A stretch of 64,000 nt of DNA from Actinacidiphila acidipaludis. Its GTDB lineage: Bacteria > Actinomycetota > Actinomycetes > Streptomycetales > Streptomycetaceae. The stretch is taken from positions 234,955 through 298,954 of the forward strand of contig NZ_JAINZZ010000004.1 in assembly GCF_019890725.1 (NCBI RefSeq), read 5' to 3'. Below the pieces are notes generated by a model. That model had not been told where the DNA came from. It did no database searches and was given only the letters and a program-made list of their open reading frames with translations. Position 1 is the first letter of the stretch, and each line of letters starts with the position of its first letter. A program made the position numbers and the translations under genes. Below, piece after piece: positions 1 to 8,575 of the stretch.

Positions 1-106
1 CGCCGTGCGAGAACTTCGCCGGCGGCTCGGAGGCGCCGGCCGGGACGATCGCGGTTTTCGGCAGGTGGGGCAGCTGGGTGGGGTTGTGCTCGGGCAGCTC
101 GCTCAT
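1..106 (-). CDS. RidA/YjgF-family protein, N-terminal part only
   Basis: Only the first 35 codons are inside the window; the gene runs off the left edge. The visible peptide has a short hydrophilic lead and then AIVPAG...PPAKFSHG, which matches from memory the start of Streptomyces RidA-family (enamine/imine deaminase) proteins. Its ATG overlaps the TGA of the IclR gene (TCAT on the plus strand at 103-106), so it is translationally coupled as the third gene of the kinase-IclR operon. A RidA enzyme would suit a neighbourhood with a PLP-dependent amino acid deaminase, because such enzymes release reactive enamines. The family call rests on a short stretch. Confidence 0.6.
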   Translation of the reverse strand, partial: MSELPEHNPTQLPHLPKTAIVPAGASEPPAKFSHG

Positions 107-933
107 TCGGGTGCGTCCTCGGAAGGGTCGTCGGGGTGGGCAGGGGTCCCGGCCGGGCCCAGCGGACTCCGGCCGGGGTGATCGTGATCGGGTGCGGTGC
201 CGCACAGCTCCGCGCTGACGGCCTCTGCGGTGCGCTGGACCAGCGGCCGCAGCCGCAGCAGTTCCTCGGCGGACACCACGACGTTCGGCGCCGAGACGGA
301 CATCGCGGCCAGGACCCGGCCGTCCGGGCCGCGCAGCGGCGCGCCGACGCAGTTGATGGACTCCTCGTGACCGCCGAGGTCGGCGGCCCAGCCCTGGCGG
401 CGCACCCGGGCCAGCTCGGCCAGGAACGCCGCCGCGTCCGGCGTCGACCGGGCGGTGTAGCGCGGGTACTCCAGCCGCTCGGCGACCGCGCGCCGTTCGG
501 GTTCCGGCAGGTCGGCGAGCAGCAGCTTGGCCACCGCGGCGACCGTGATGGCCACCGGGCGGCCGATCCGGGAGTACATGCGCACCGGGTAGCGGCTGTC
601 CACCTTGTCGATGTAGACCACCTCGCCCTGCTCGTACACCGCCAGATGGACGGTGTGGCCGGTGCGCTCGTTGAGCTCGGCCAGGTGCGGGTGGGCGATC
701 TCCCGGACGTCGAGCGCCTCCACGGCCTGCTGGGCCAGCGCGAAGAGCCGGGCGCCGAGCCGGTAGCGCTGGTCCGGCTGGCGGTGGACCAGGCCGTGCT
801 CGTGCAGGGTGCGCAGCAGCCGCAGCGCGGTGGACTTGTGCACCTGGAGCCGGCCGGCGACCTGGTCGAGCCCGGCGGGGCCCTCGGCCAGCAGCGGCAG
901 GATGCTCAGGGCGCGGTCCACGGTCTGGCTCAT
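103..933 (-). CDS. IclR-family transcriptional regulator
   Basis: 276 residues, the usual IclR length. The N-terminal winged helix-turn-helix (residues about 1-65) contains the segment QVHKSTALRLLRTL, and the C-terminal effector domain follows (about 75-255, with GEVVYIDKVDS and GAPLRGPDG). The ATG at 933 overlaps the stop of the upstream kinase gene by four bases, and the stop overlaps the RidA start, so the three genes form one tightly coupled operon. It probably binds the palindrome at 2074-2088 between the kinase and the divergent deaminase gene and responds to a substrate of this pathway; that is inference from position. The C-terminal tail is acidic and proline-rich. Confidence 0.9.
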   Translation of the reverse strand: MSQTVDRALSILPLLAEGPAGLDQVAGRLQVHKSTALRLLRTLHEHGLVHRQPDQRYRLGARLFALAQQAVEALDVREIAHPHLAELNERTGHTVHLAVYEQGEVVYIDKVDSRYPVRMYSRIGRPVAITVAAVAKLLLADLPEPERRAVAERLEYPRYTARSTPDAAAFLAELARVRRQGWAADLGGHEESINCVGAPLRGPDGRVLAAMSVSAPNVVVSAEELLRLRPLVQRTAEAVSAELCGTAPDHDHPGRSPLGPAGTPAHPDDPSEDAPE

Positions 934-1982
934 GTCCGTACCTCCCGCCGGGTATGCCCCGCCCGCTCGCCGTGTTCCCCGGGCTGTTCCGCCCCGCCCG
1001 TCCAGCCGGGGCCCAGCCGCAGTCTCCCCCACGCCGCGTCGTCGAGGGCGGCAAGCGCGTCGGCGTGTGCCCGGGTCGGGGGTACGGCCTGGTCGCCGGG
1101 CACGGTCAGCGCGGCGGCGGCCAGCAGATGGCCGTGCCGCAGCCGCTCGGCGAGCGGCCGGCCGCGCAGGGTCGCGGAGAGGAAGCCGGCGGCGAAGGCG
1201 TCGCCCGCGCCGACGTGGGCGACGACCTCGACGGCCGGCGCCGGTACGTGCAGCCGCCCGGTCCCGTGGAACACCGTGGCGCCCGCCTCGCCCTGCTTGA
1301 CCACCAGCAGGTCCGGCTCGGGCAGCGCCGCGCGCACCGCGTCGGCGTCCGGCAGTCCCCAGGCGGTGGCGGCCTCGTCCTCGCCGACGAACACCACGTC
1401 GCAGCCGCGGGCCAGACCGGTGAGGAGCTTCGGGTCGCCGTCCCGCCACAGCGCGGGCCGGTGGTTGACGTCGAAGGAGACCAGCGGGCGGCCGGGTTCG
1501 CGGTGGGTGAGCCGGCGCATCAGGTCGCGGCAGGTCGCGGAGAGCGCGGCGGTGATGCCGGTCAGGTGCAGCACCCGGCCCGACCACGCCTCGTGCCGCG
1601 GCACCAGGGCGGGCGACAGCGCGGAGGCCGCTGAGCCCCTGCGGTAGTACACGACCTCGGCGCGGCCGGCGCCGGTGGCGTCGCGGTCGCCCGCGGTGCG
1701 GAAGTACACCCCGGTGGGCCGGTGCGGGTCGCGGCGCACCGCGCCGACGTCCACGCCGCACGCGGCGATCTCGCCGACCAGGTGGTCGCCGAAGCCGTCG
1801 GCGCCGACCCGGCTGATCCAGCGGGTGCGGTGCCCGGCGCGGGCGAGGGTGCAGGCCACGTTGGACTCGGCGCCGCCGATGGTCCGGTCGAAGGCGGGCA
1901 CGTCGGCGAGGCGCCCGGGGACGGAGGGGACGAAGGTCACCATGGACTCGCCCAGGCAGACGACGTCGAACTCCGGCGTCAT
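930..1982 (-). CDS. PfkB-family sugar kinase (2-keto-3-deoxygluconate kinase-like)
   Basis: 350 residues. The N-terminal PfkB pattern GGAESNVACTLARAGH lies near residues 38-53, a FDVNHRPALW strand is in the middle, and the second signature is VGAGDAFAAGF near residue 258, with the catalytic aspartate of GAGD present. The D-T that commonly precedes this signature is A-H here. It is expected to phosphorylate a sugar or sugar acid with ATP in the cytoplasm; the substrate cannot be read from the sequence. First gene of the kinase-IclR-RidA operon, transcribed divergently from the deaminase. The chosen ATG at 1982 gives the conserved opening DVVCLGESM. Confidence 0.85.
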   Translation of the reverse strand: MTPEFDVVCLGESMVTFVPSVPGRLADVPAFDRTIGGAESNVACTLARAGHRTRWISRVGADGFGDHLVGEIAACGVDVGAVRRDPHRPTGVYFRTAGDRDATGAGRAEVVYYRRGSAASALSPALVPRHEAWSGRVLHLTGITAALSATCRDLMRRLTHREPGRPLVSFDVNHRPALWRDGDPKLLTGLARGCDVVFVGEDEAATAWGLPDADAVRAALPEPDLLVVKQGEAGATVFHGTGRLHVPAPAVEVVAHVGAGDAFAAGFLSATLRGRPLAERLRHGHLLAAAALTVPGDQAVPPTRAHADALAALDDAAWGRLRLGPGWTGGAEQPGEHGERAGHTRREVRT

Positions 1983-2073
1983 GCTCGCCCTCGCAATCCC
2001 TCGGGAACCGGCCGTCGTTGACCCGGCACTGGCCCGGATGTTAGACAGCCGTGAGCAGCATACGCAATGACTG

Positions 2074-2088
2074 TTGCACAGAATGCAA
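2074..2088. promoter_or_regulatory. Palindromic operator, probable IclR site
   Basis: TTGCACAGAATGCAA is a perfect 5-5-5 palindrome (TTGCA, five bases, TGCAA), extended one base each side by G/C. It lies 32 bp upstream of the deaminase ATG and 92 bp upstream of the kinase ATG, inside the only intergenic gap of the divergent module. Size and form suit an IclR dimer, and the operon encodes an IclR protein. Binding is inferred, not shown. Confidence 0.6.
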
Positions 2089-2120
2089 CGCACCTCGTGA
2101 GAGCACGGCCGGGAGGCACG

Positions 2121-3401
2121 ATGGAGATCGACGAGCGGGTCGCCGAGCTGGACCGGGAGCCGGTGGGCCACCGCTTCAAGGGCATGCCCTGGGACGCGGC
2201 CGGCCTGACCGTCGGCGAGCTCACCGCGCAGCGGCGCGACCTGTTCGGCGGCGGGTTCGGCACGCCGGTCCTGGTGCTGTCGGAGGAGGCCCTGGACCAC
2301 AACCTGGAGCTGCTGGAACGCTTCACCGCCGACCACGGGCTGTCGTTCGCGCCGCACGGCAAGACCTCGATGGCCCCGCAGCTCTTCGCCCGCCAACTCG
2401 CGCACGGCGCCTGGGGCATCACGGTCGCCGTTCCCCATCAGATCCGGGTCTGCCGGGAGTTCGGGGTGCGGCGGATCTTCCTGGCCAACGAGCTGGTGGA
2501 CGCCGCCGCCCTGCGCTGGATCGGCGAACAGCTCGACGGAGACCCGTCGTTCGAGCTGACCACCTATGTCGATTCGGTGCGCGGCGTGGAGCTGATGGAC
2601 GCGGCGCTGCGCGCGGCCGGAGTGCGGCGGCCGCTGGACGTGGTCGTCGAGCTCGGGGGCGGCGAGGGCGCGCGGACGGGGGTGCGCACCGAGAAGGAGG
2701 GCACCGCCGTGGCCGAGGCCGTCGCCGCGGCGGGCACACTGCGGCTGGTCGGCGTCGCCGGGTACGAGGGCGAGGTGCCCGCGGCCTCTCCGGAGACGGT
2801 CCGCGCGTGGCTGCGCCGGCTGGTCGCGCTGGCGTCCGGTCTCGACGCGGCCGGGCTGCTCGCGGACGCGGAGGAGATCGTGGTGAGCGCGGGCGGCTCC
2901 GCGTGGTTCGACGCGGTCGCCGAGGAGCTCGCCGACCTGCCGGAGTTCTCCCGGCCGGTGCGGAAGCTGCTGCGGTCCGGGGCGTACGTGACGCACGACG
3001 AGGACCACTACAGCAAGGTCACGCCCTTCAACCGGATCCCCGACGAGGGTGCGCTGGAGCCGGCGTTCCGCCTGTGGACGCAGGTGGTCTCGCGCCCCGA
3101 GCCCGAGCAGGCGTTCCTCAACGCGGGCAAGCGGGACGCCCCGTACGACCTCGGGCTCCCCCAGGTCGCGGTGATCCGCTCGGCCCGCACCGGCGAGCTC
3201 CGCGCGCCCGCGCACGGCGTCCGGGTCGCCCGCCTGTCCGACCAGCACACCTGGCTCACCCTGCCGCACGACGAGCCGCTGGAGGTCGGCGACTGGGTCG
3301 GCCTGGCCGTCTCCCACCCCTGCACGACCTTCGACAAGTGGCAGCTCATCCCCGCCACGCGCGGCACCGAGGTCACCGCCTACATCCGCACCTTCTTCTG
3401 A
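2121..3401 (+). CDS. PLP-dependent amino acid deaminase (D-serine dehydratase-like, fold type III)
   Basis: 426 residues from the ATG at 2121, preceded by GGGAGG; an in-frame ATG at 2067 would overlap the operator and has no such site. The alanine-racemase-like N domain has the PLP lysine in PHGKTSMAP (about residue 80), and the C-terminal D-serine-dehydratase-like domain ends with SHPCTTFDKW, whose His and Cys correspond to the zinc ligands of this family. Expected to deaminate a D-amino acid (D-serine or D-threonine type) to a 2-oxo acid in the cytoplasm. Divergent neighbours include a RidA start and a sugar-acid-type kinase, and a D-aminoacylase lies 5 kb away, suggesting D-amino-acid catabolism; the true substrate is unknown. 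Confidence 0.85.
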   Translation: MEIDERVAELDREPVGHRFKGMPWDAAGLTVGELTAQRRDLFGGGFGTPVLVLSEEALDHNLELLERFTADHGLSFAPHGKTSMAPQLFARQLAHGAWGITVAVPHQIRVCREFGVRRIFLANELVDAAALRWIGEQLDGDPSFELTTYVDSVRGVELMDAALRAAGVRRPLDVVVELGGGEGARTGVRTEKEGTAVAEAVAAAGTLRLVGVAGYEGEVPAASPETVRAWLRRLVALASGLDAAGLLADAEEIVVSAGGSAWFDAVAEELADLPEFSRPVRKLLRSGAYVTHDEDHYSKVTPFNRIPDEGALEPAFRLWTQVVSRPEPEQAFLNAGKRDAPYDLGLPQVAVIRSARTGELRAPAHGVRVARLSDQHTWLTLPHDEPLEVGDWVGLAVSHPCTTFDKWQLIPATRGTEVTAYIRTFF

Positions 3402-3404
3402 CCG

Positions 3405-4022
3405 CTACAGGTCGAGTCCCCTGCGGAGCATGCCCAGCGCGCGTTCCAGCAGGTCCAGCAGGTCTTCGGTGCGGCCCTTCTCCACCCAGTAGAGCGCGGC
3501 CTCGTGGATCGCGCCGAAGACGGCGGCGGTGAACACCCGCACCTCCAGGTCGTCGCTGCCGCGGCCGGTGCGCTCGGCGATCACTCCGCCGAGCAGCCGG
3601 CCGGTGGCCGACAGGCTCTCGTGGGCGCGGGCCCGGATCGCGGGCACGTCCCGGACGAGTTCCTCGCGCTGCACGAGCTCCTCGCGGCTGTCCGGGTCGC
3701 CGAGGATGCGGGCGAAGGAGTCGTGCAGCACGACCCGCACGGACACCAGCGGTGGCTCGTCGGCCGGCCGCTCGCGCAACTCGCGGGCCATGTCCGCGTC
3801 GTACTCGTCCGTCAGGACGATGTCCTCCTTGGTGGGGAAGTAGCGGAAGACCGTGCTCGGGGAAACGTCGGCCGCGTCGGCGATGCGGTCGACGGAGGTG
3901 GCGTCGTAGCCCTGTTCGGCGAACAGCCGGTACGCGGCCGTGCGGATGGCCTGGCGGGTCTGGATCTTCTTGCGTTCCCGCAGACCCGGCCGGGGGGTGG
4001 CGTCGCTGAGTCGAGGGCACAT
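3405..4022 (-). CDS. TetR-family transcriptional regulator
   Basis: 205 residues. The TetR helix-turn-helix spans about residues 15-65: RERKKIQTRQAIRTAA, then FAEQGYDATSVDRIADAADVS and TVFRYFPTKEDIV. The C-terminal ligand domain is typical in size. Its stop lies 3 bp from the stop of the convergent deaminase gene. Directly upstream on the same strand is the remnant of an MFS exporter (4040-4412), so this is probably a drug-pump repressor that has lost its functional target. The inverted repeat at 4427-4452 upstream of the remnant is the likely operator. Confidence 0.9.
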   Translation of the reverse strand: MCPRLSDATPRPGLRERKKIQTRQAIRTAAYRLFAEQGYDATSVDRIADAADVSPSTVFRYFPTKEDIVLTDEYDADMARELRERPADEPPLVSVRVVLHDSFARILGDPDSREELVQREELVRDVPAIRARAHESLSATGRLLGGVIAERTGRGSDDLEVRVFTAAVFGAIHEAALYWVEKGRTEDLLDLLERALGMLRRGLDL

Positions 4023-4039
4023 GGCGTCATTGTCGGCCG

Positions 4040-4412
4040 TCTTCGCTCGGGTCGGCCATGACCGCCGGGGCCGCGGTGGACCCGGCCGCGGCGGGCATCC
4101 CGGTCGCCGGGCCCGGGGTTCGGCAGCAGGACGGCCAGCAGGCCGCCGCCAGCAGCGCCGCGCCCCCGCACACCGCGAGCGCCAGGTCCATGCCGTGCAG
4201 TAGGCGGCGTCGGCGGACGCGGCGAGCGCCCGGTCGCCGAACCGGTCTGCCGCAGCGTCTGGCGGTGGCGCCGACGTGCGCGGCCATGGTCGGCAGCGCG
4301 ACGTTGAGGACCGTGGTGTCGAAGCTCAGCACCAGCATGCCCAGGCCGAGCGCGCCCAGCGCCCACCAGCGGCGTGGGTCGGGCGGAGGTGCGGTGGCAA
4401 GGGGGCGTTCAT
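4040..4412 (-). pseudogene. Remnant of an MFS (DHA2-type) exporter with a large internal deletion
   Basis: A strong ribosome site and ATG remain at 4412, but a C run just after the start (4401-4405) has lost one base. In the next frame a normal first membrane helix is readable: GMLVLSFDTTVLNVALPTM. After about 45 residues the sequence jumps to what looks like the last helix of the same family (HGMDLALAVCGGAALLAA), and another frame change is needed to read on to GLLAVLLPNPGPG. Roughly 400 residues expected in between are missing. The gene is therefore dead, with at least two frameshifts and an internal deletion. It lies just upstream of a TetR gene, as in ordinary TetR/MFS pairs. Confidence 0.75.
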
Positions 4413-4426
4413 CGGCCCTCCCGCTA

Positions 4427-4452
4427 GCGAGTGTTAAATGACAGTGACTCGC
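4427..4452. promoter_or_regulatory. Inverted repeat, probable TetR operator of the dead MFS gene
   Basis: GCGAGT at 4427-4432 and ACTCGC at 4447-4452 form an inverted repeat with 14 bp between, and a nested TGT/ACA pair lies inside. It sits 14 bp upstream of the remnant MFS start codon in a locally AT-rich stretch, the expected place for a TetR-controlled promoter. Confidence 0.5.
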
Positions 4453-4487
4453 AAAAAAAGTAGCCGTCGCCCTCGGCATGCGAAAGA

Positions 4488-4513
4488 CCCCGCCTCCCTG
4501 GAGGGAGGCGGGG
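4488..4513 (-). terminator. Hairpin terminator after the hemolysin-III-like gene
   Basis: Perfect 11-bp stem (CCCCGCCTCCC with GGGAGGCGGGG) and a TGGA loop, 25 bp beyond the stop of the minus-strand gene, with a short T-rich stretch beyond it on the minus strand. Confidence 0.7.
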
Positions 4514-4538
4514 CCCGGAACGGAGGGCGGTCGCGGCC

Positions 4539-5246
4539 TCAGGTGTGGGTGTAGGCCACCAGCGAGATGCCGACGTAGTGGACGATGAACGCCGCGAGCG
4601 TGAAGGAGTGGAAGACCTCGTGGAAGCCGAACCAGCGCGGCGAGGGGTTCGGCCGCTTGAAGCCGTAGATGGCCGCGCCGGTGCTGTAGAGCACGCCGCC
4701 GACGATCACGCAGACCATCACGGCGACACCGCCGGTGCGCAGGAAGTCCGGCAGGAAGAAGATCGCGACCCAGCCGAGCGCGATGTAGCAGGGCGTGTAC
4801 AGCCAGCGCGGCGCGCCGACCCAGAAGACCCGGAAGGCGATGCCGGCCAGCGCTCCCGCCCACACCAGCCACAGCAGCAGCTCAGAAGTGGCCCCCGGCA
4901 GCAGCAGGATGGTGAGCGGCGTGTAGGTGCCGGCGATGATCAGGAAGATGTTGGCATGGTCAAGTCGCCGCAAAATTCCTGAGCCGCGCGGCCCCCAGTT
5001 TCCGCGGTGGTAGAGCGCGCTCGTCCCGAACAGCGCGCACGCGGTGACCGTGAAGACGGCGCACGCGATACGCCCCCGGGTGCTCTGCGCGAACGCGGTC
5101 AGAGCGACGCCGGCCACCAGCACCGCCGGGAACATCCCGGCGTGCAACCACCCTCTGAGCACGGGTTTTGCGAGCTTCGGCAGGTCCACTGCACCGGCAG
5201 GCGGGGGTACCGCGGCAGTCTCGTCCACGTCGGTCATGCCGCTCAT
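4539..5246 (-). CDS. Hemolysin III / PAQR-family membrane protein
   Basis: 235 residues with about seven hydrophobic segments. The family's three motifs are present: the serine and histidine of SALYHRGNW (about residues 76-84), DHANIFLIIAGTYTP (about 95-109), and the C-terminal GFHEVFHSF...FIVHY histidines (about 206-224). These residues bind zinc in PAQR/CREST hydrolases. Despite the name, bacterial members are not generally toxins; an inner-membrane hydrolase or lipid-homeostasis role is more likely. Single gene with its own terminator, divergent from pckG. ATG at 5246 chosen; the ATG at 5237 is also possible. Confidence 0.88.
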   Translation of the reverse strand: MSGMTDVDETAAVPPPAGAVDLPKLAKPVLRGWLHAGMFPAVLVAGVALTAFAQSTRGRIACAVFTVTACALFGTSALYHRGNWGPRGSGILRRLDHANIFLIIAGTYTPLTILLLPGATSELLLWLVWAGALAGIAFRVFWVGAPRWLYTPCYIALGWVAIFFLPDFLRTGGVAVMVCVIVGGVLYSTGAAIYGFKRPNPSPRWFGFHEVFHSFTLAAFIVHYVGISLVAYTHT

Positions 5247-5347
5247 CGTACCTACGGCACCGTAAGTTACCCATAAGTAGGACTCTGCTGGAGTACGTGG
5301 CGATGGTCACCTCCCCTGCCCTGGACAGAATCATTTGAAGGGGCTCA

Positions 5348-5361
5348 CACTCATATGAGTG
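5348..5361. promoter_or_regulatory. Perfect 14-bp palindrome upstream of pckG
   Basis: CACTCATATGAGTG reads the same on both strands. It lies 118 bp upstream of the pckG start and 101 bp upstream of the divergent membrane protein gene. Probably an operator for one of them; no regulator gene adjoins it. Confidence 0.4.
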
Positions 5362-5478
5362 CGGTCGGCACCGGATGAGCACTCCACGAACGCGTCCGGG
5401 TCGCAGCCCCCAAGGGGCACCAACCGAACCCTCAACATGTGACGCCGGTCTGTGCGGACCCGGCGGGACGGAGCGATC

Positions 5479-7299
5479 GTGGCGCGCGGCATTGCGGCTC
5501 CCACCAACCACCAGGAACTGATCAACTGGGTCGGCGAGATCGCCGAACTGACTCAGCCCGACGAGGTCGTGTGGTGCGACGGCTCCGAGGAGGAGTACCA
5601 CCGGCTGGCCGGTGAACTCGTCGAGAAGGGCACCTTCACCGAACTCGACCCGACCCTGCGCCCCAACTCCTACTACGCCGCCTCCGACCCCTCGGACGTG
5701 GCGCGCGTGGAGGACCGGACGTTCATCTGCTCCCAGCGCGAGGAGGACGCCGGCCCGACCAACCACTGGAAGGACCCCGCCGAAATGCGCGAGGTCTTCG
5801 TGGGCCGGGAGGGTGACGGCGGGCTGTTCCGCGGCTCGATGCGCGGCCGGACGATGTACGTCGTCCCGTTCTGCATGGGCCCGCTGGGCTCGCCCCTGTC
5901 CGCGATCGGCGTGGAGATCACCGACTCCGCGTACGTGGCGGTGTCCATGCGCACCATGACGCGCATGGGGCAGCCGGTGCTGGACGAGCTCGGCGACGAC
6001 GGCTTCTTCGTCAAGGCCGTGCACTCGGTCGGCGCCCCGCTCGCCGAGGGCCAGGCCGACGTGCCGTGGCCGTGCAACACGACCAAGTACATCTCGCACT
6101 TCCCCGAGGACCGGGAGATCTGGTCCTACGGCTCCGGCTACGGCGGCAACGCCCTGCTGGGCAAGAAGTGCTACGCGCTGCGCATCGCCTCGGTGATGGC
6201 CCGCGACGAGGGCTGGCTCGCCGAGCACATGCTGATCCTCAAGCTCACCCCGCCGCGCGGCGAGGCGAAGTACGTCGCGGCCGCGTTCCCGTCGGCCTGC
6301 GGCAAGACCAACCTGGCCATGCTGGAGCCGACGATCTCCGGCTGGACGGTGGAGACCATCGGCGACGACATCGCCTGGATGCGGTTCGGCGAGGACGGCC
6401 GGCTCTACGCGATCAACCCCGAGGCCGGCTTCTTCGGCGTCGCGCCCGGCACCGGCGAGCACACCAACGCCAACGCCATGAAGACGATGTACGCCAACTC
6501 GGTCTTCACCAACGTCGCCCTCACCGACGAGGGCGACGTGTGGTGGGAGGGCATGACCGAGGAGCCCCCGGCCCACCTGACGGACTGGAAGGGCAACGAC
6601 TGGACCCCGGACAGCGACACCCCGGCGGCCCACCCCAACGCCCGCTTCACCGTCCCGGCCTCCCAGTGCCCGATCATCGCGCCGGAGTGGGAGGACCCCA
6701 AGGGCGTGCCGATCTCGGCGATCCTCTTCGGCGGCCGCCGCGCCTCCGCGGTGCCGCTGGTCACCGAGTCCTTCGACTGGCAGCACGGCGTCTTCCTCGG
6801 CGCGAACGTGGCCAGCGAGAAGACGGCCGCGGCCGAGGGCAAGGTCGGCGAGCTGCGCCGGGACCCGTTCGCCATGCTGCCGTTCTGCGGCTACAACATG
6901 GGCGACTACTTCGGCCACTGGGTGAAGCTGGGCCGTACCCACGACCCGGCCAAGCTGCCGACGATCTACTACGTCAACTGGTTCCGCAAGGACGCCGACG
7001 GGCGCTTCGTGTGGCCCGGCTTCGGCGAGAACAGCCGCGTGCTGAAGTGGATCGTCGAACGGCTCAACGGCCAGGCGGAGGGCGTGCGGACGCCGATCGG
7101 CATCGTGCCGGCCGAGGGGTCGCTGGACACCGCGGGGCTCGGCATCAGCCAGGCCGACCTCGACCTGCTGCTCACAGTCGACCCCGAGGTGTGGCGCGAG
7201 GAGGCGTCCCTCATCCCGGCCCACCTGGAGACGTTCGGCTCCCACACTCCGAAGGAACTGTGGGACGAGTACGAGGCCCTGGTCTCCCGCCTGGGCTGA
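5479..7299 (+). CDS. pckG: Phosphoenolpyruvate carboxykinase (GTP)
   Basis: 606 residues from the GTG at 5479, which has GGGACGGAG just upstream and gives the opening [14 protein letters not shown] typical of Streptomyces PckG; the GTG at 5452 would add nine atypical residues. The GTP-type kinase loop [13 protein letters not shown] is near residue 275-288, and the oxaloacetate/PEP and metal-binding regions ([22 protein letters not shown]) are present. It converts oxaloacetate and GTP to PEP, CO2 and GDP, the entry step of gluconeogenesis. Monocistronic, ending at a bidirectional hairpin shared with alaA. Confidence 0.97.
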   Translation: MARGIAAPTNHQELINWVGEIAELTQPDEVVWCDGSEEEYHRLAGELVEKGTFTELDPTLRPNSYYAASDPSDVARVEDRTFICSQREEDAGPTNHWKDPAEMREVFVGREGDGGLFRGSMRGRTMYVVPFCMGPLGSPLSAIGVEITDSAYVAVSMRTMTRMGQPVLDELGDDGFFVKAVHSVGAPLAEGQADVPWPCNTTKYISHFPEDREIWSYGSGYGGNALLGKKCYALRIASVMARDEGWLAEHMLILKLTPPRGEAKYVAAAFPSACGKTNLAMLEPTISGWTVETIGDDIAWMRFGEDGRLYAINPEAGFFGVAPGTGEHTNANAMKTMYANSVFTNVALTDEGDVWWEGMTEEPPAHLTDWKGNDWTPDSDTPAAHPNARFTVPASQCPIIAPEWEDPKGVPISAILFGGRRASAVPLVTESFDWQHGVFLGANVASEKTAAAEGKVGELRRDPFAMLPFCGYNMGDYFGHWVKLGRTHDPAKLPTIYYVNWFRKDADGRFVWPGFGENSRVLKWIVERLNGQAEGVRTPIGIVPAEGSLDTAGLGISQADLDLLLTVDPEVWREEASLIPAHLETFGSHTPKELWDEYEALVSRLG

Positions 7300-7310
7300 G
7301 GCTCACCTCA

Positions 7311-7348
7311 CCCGCGGGGTGGGCCCTCTTCAGGGCTCACCCCGCGGG
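7311..7348. terminator. Bidirectional terminator between pckG and alaA
   Basis: 16-bp stem (7311-7326 with 7333-7348, one G-T pair) and a six-base loop, lying between two convergent genes whose stops are 60 bp apart. Confidence 0.75.
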
Positions 7349-7358
7349 AGGGGGAAGG

Positions 7359-8570
7359 TCAGGGCTGGCTGTAGCCGGTGAGGAAACGGCCGATCCGGGT
7401 GACCGCGTCGGTCAGGTCCTCCTTGGCCGGCAGGGTGACCAGGCGGAAGTGGTCCGGCTCGGGCCAGTTGAACCCCGTGCCCTGCACGATCAGGATCCGC
7501 TCGGCCCGCAACAGGTCCAGCACCATCTGCTGGTCGTCCTTGATCTTGTACACCTTCGGGTCCAGCCGCGGGAACGCGTACAGCGCCCCCTTCGGCTTCA
7601 CGCAGGTGACCCCGGGGATCGCGGTGAGCGCCTCGTACGCGGCGTCGCGCTGCTCGGTGAGCCGGCCGCCCGGCAGGACCAGGTCCTTGATCGACTGCCG
7701 CCCGCCCAGCGCGGTGGCGATCGCGTGCTGCGCGGGCACGTTCGCGCACAGCCGCATGTTCGCCAGGATGGTCAGGCCCTCGATGTAGCTGGTCGCGTGG
7801 TCCTTGGGCCCGCACACCGCGAGCCAGCCGCTGCGGAAGCCGGCCACCCGGTACGCCTTGGACAGCCCGTTGAAGGTGAGGGTCAGCAGGTCGGGGGCGA
7901 TCGCGGCGAACGGCGTGTGCGTGGCGTCGTCGTAGAGGATCTTGTCGTAGATCTCGTCGGCGCAGACGATCAGCCGGTGCCGGCGGGCGATCTCGGCGAA
8001 GCCGCGGAGCAGCTCGTCGTCGTAGACCGCGCCGGTCGGGTTGTTCGGGTTGATGATCACGATCGCCTTGGTGCGGTCAGTGATCCTGCGCTCGATGTCG
8101 GCGAGGTCGGGGTACCAGTCCGCGCCCTCGTCGCAGCGGTAGTGCACGGCCGTGCCGCCGGACAGCGACACCGCGGCGGTCCACAGCGGGTAGTCCGGTG
8201 CCGGGACCAGCACCTCGTCGCCGTCGTCGAGCAGCGCCTGCATCGACATCTGGATCAGCTCGGACACGCCGTTGCCGAGGTAGACGTCCTCGACGTCCAG
8301 GTCGATGCCCTTGGTCTGGTAGTGCTGCATCACGGCGCGGCGGGCCGGCAGGATGCCCTTGGAGTTGACGTAGCCGTGGGCGGTGCCCAGCGACCTGAGC
8401 ATGTCCTCCAGGATCTCCGGCGGGCACTCGAACCCGAACGGCGCCGGGTTGCCGGTGTTCAGCTCCAGGATGCGGTGGCCCGCCGCCTGAAGCCGCATGG
8501 CCTCCTCGAGCACCGGTCCGCGGATGTCGTAGCAGACGTTGGCGAGCTTCGTGGACTGGATCACCTGCAT
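7359..8570 (-). CDS. alaA: Alanine aminotransferase (AlaA-like, PLP fold type I)
   Basis: 403 residues. It resembles E. coli AlaA along its length as I remember it: SKLANVCYDIRGPV at the start, NTGNPAPFGFE, PAPDYPLWTAAVSLSGG, IINPNNPTGAVY, the PLP lysine in NGLSKAYRVAGFRSGW (about residue 238), and GTGFNWPEPDHFR near the end. It should interconvert pyruvate and glutamate with alanine and 2-oxoglutarate. The gene starts 5 bp after the D-aminoacylase stop, so the two are probably co-transcribed. It converges on pckG. Confidence 0.92.
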   Translation of the reverse strand: MQVIQSTKLANVCYDIRGPVLEEAMRLQAAGHRILELNTGNPAPFGFECPPEILEDMLRSLGTAHGYVNSKGILPARRAVMQHYQTKGIDLDVEDVYLGNGVSELIQMSMQALLDDGDEVLVPAPDYPLWTAAVSLSGGTAVHYRCDEGADWYPDLADIERRITDRTKAIVIINPNNPTGAVYDDELLRGFAEIARRHRLIVCADEIYDKILYDDATHTPFAAIAPDLLTLTFNGLSKAYRVAGFRSGWLAVCGPKDHATSYIEGLTILANMRLCANVPAQHAIATALGGRQSIKDLVLPGGRLTEQRDAAYEALTAIPGVTCVKPKGALYAFPRLDPKVYKIKDDQQMVLDLLRAERILIVQGTGFNWPEPDHFRLVTLPAKEDLTDAVTRIGRFLTGYSQP

Positions 8571-8575
8571 GTGCG

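Noticed and set aside
930..3317. 795-codon minus-strand frame upstream of the kinase
   Set aside because: Only the part from 1982 on is a kinase; the rest is antisense to the deaminase gene.
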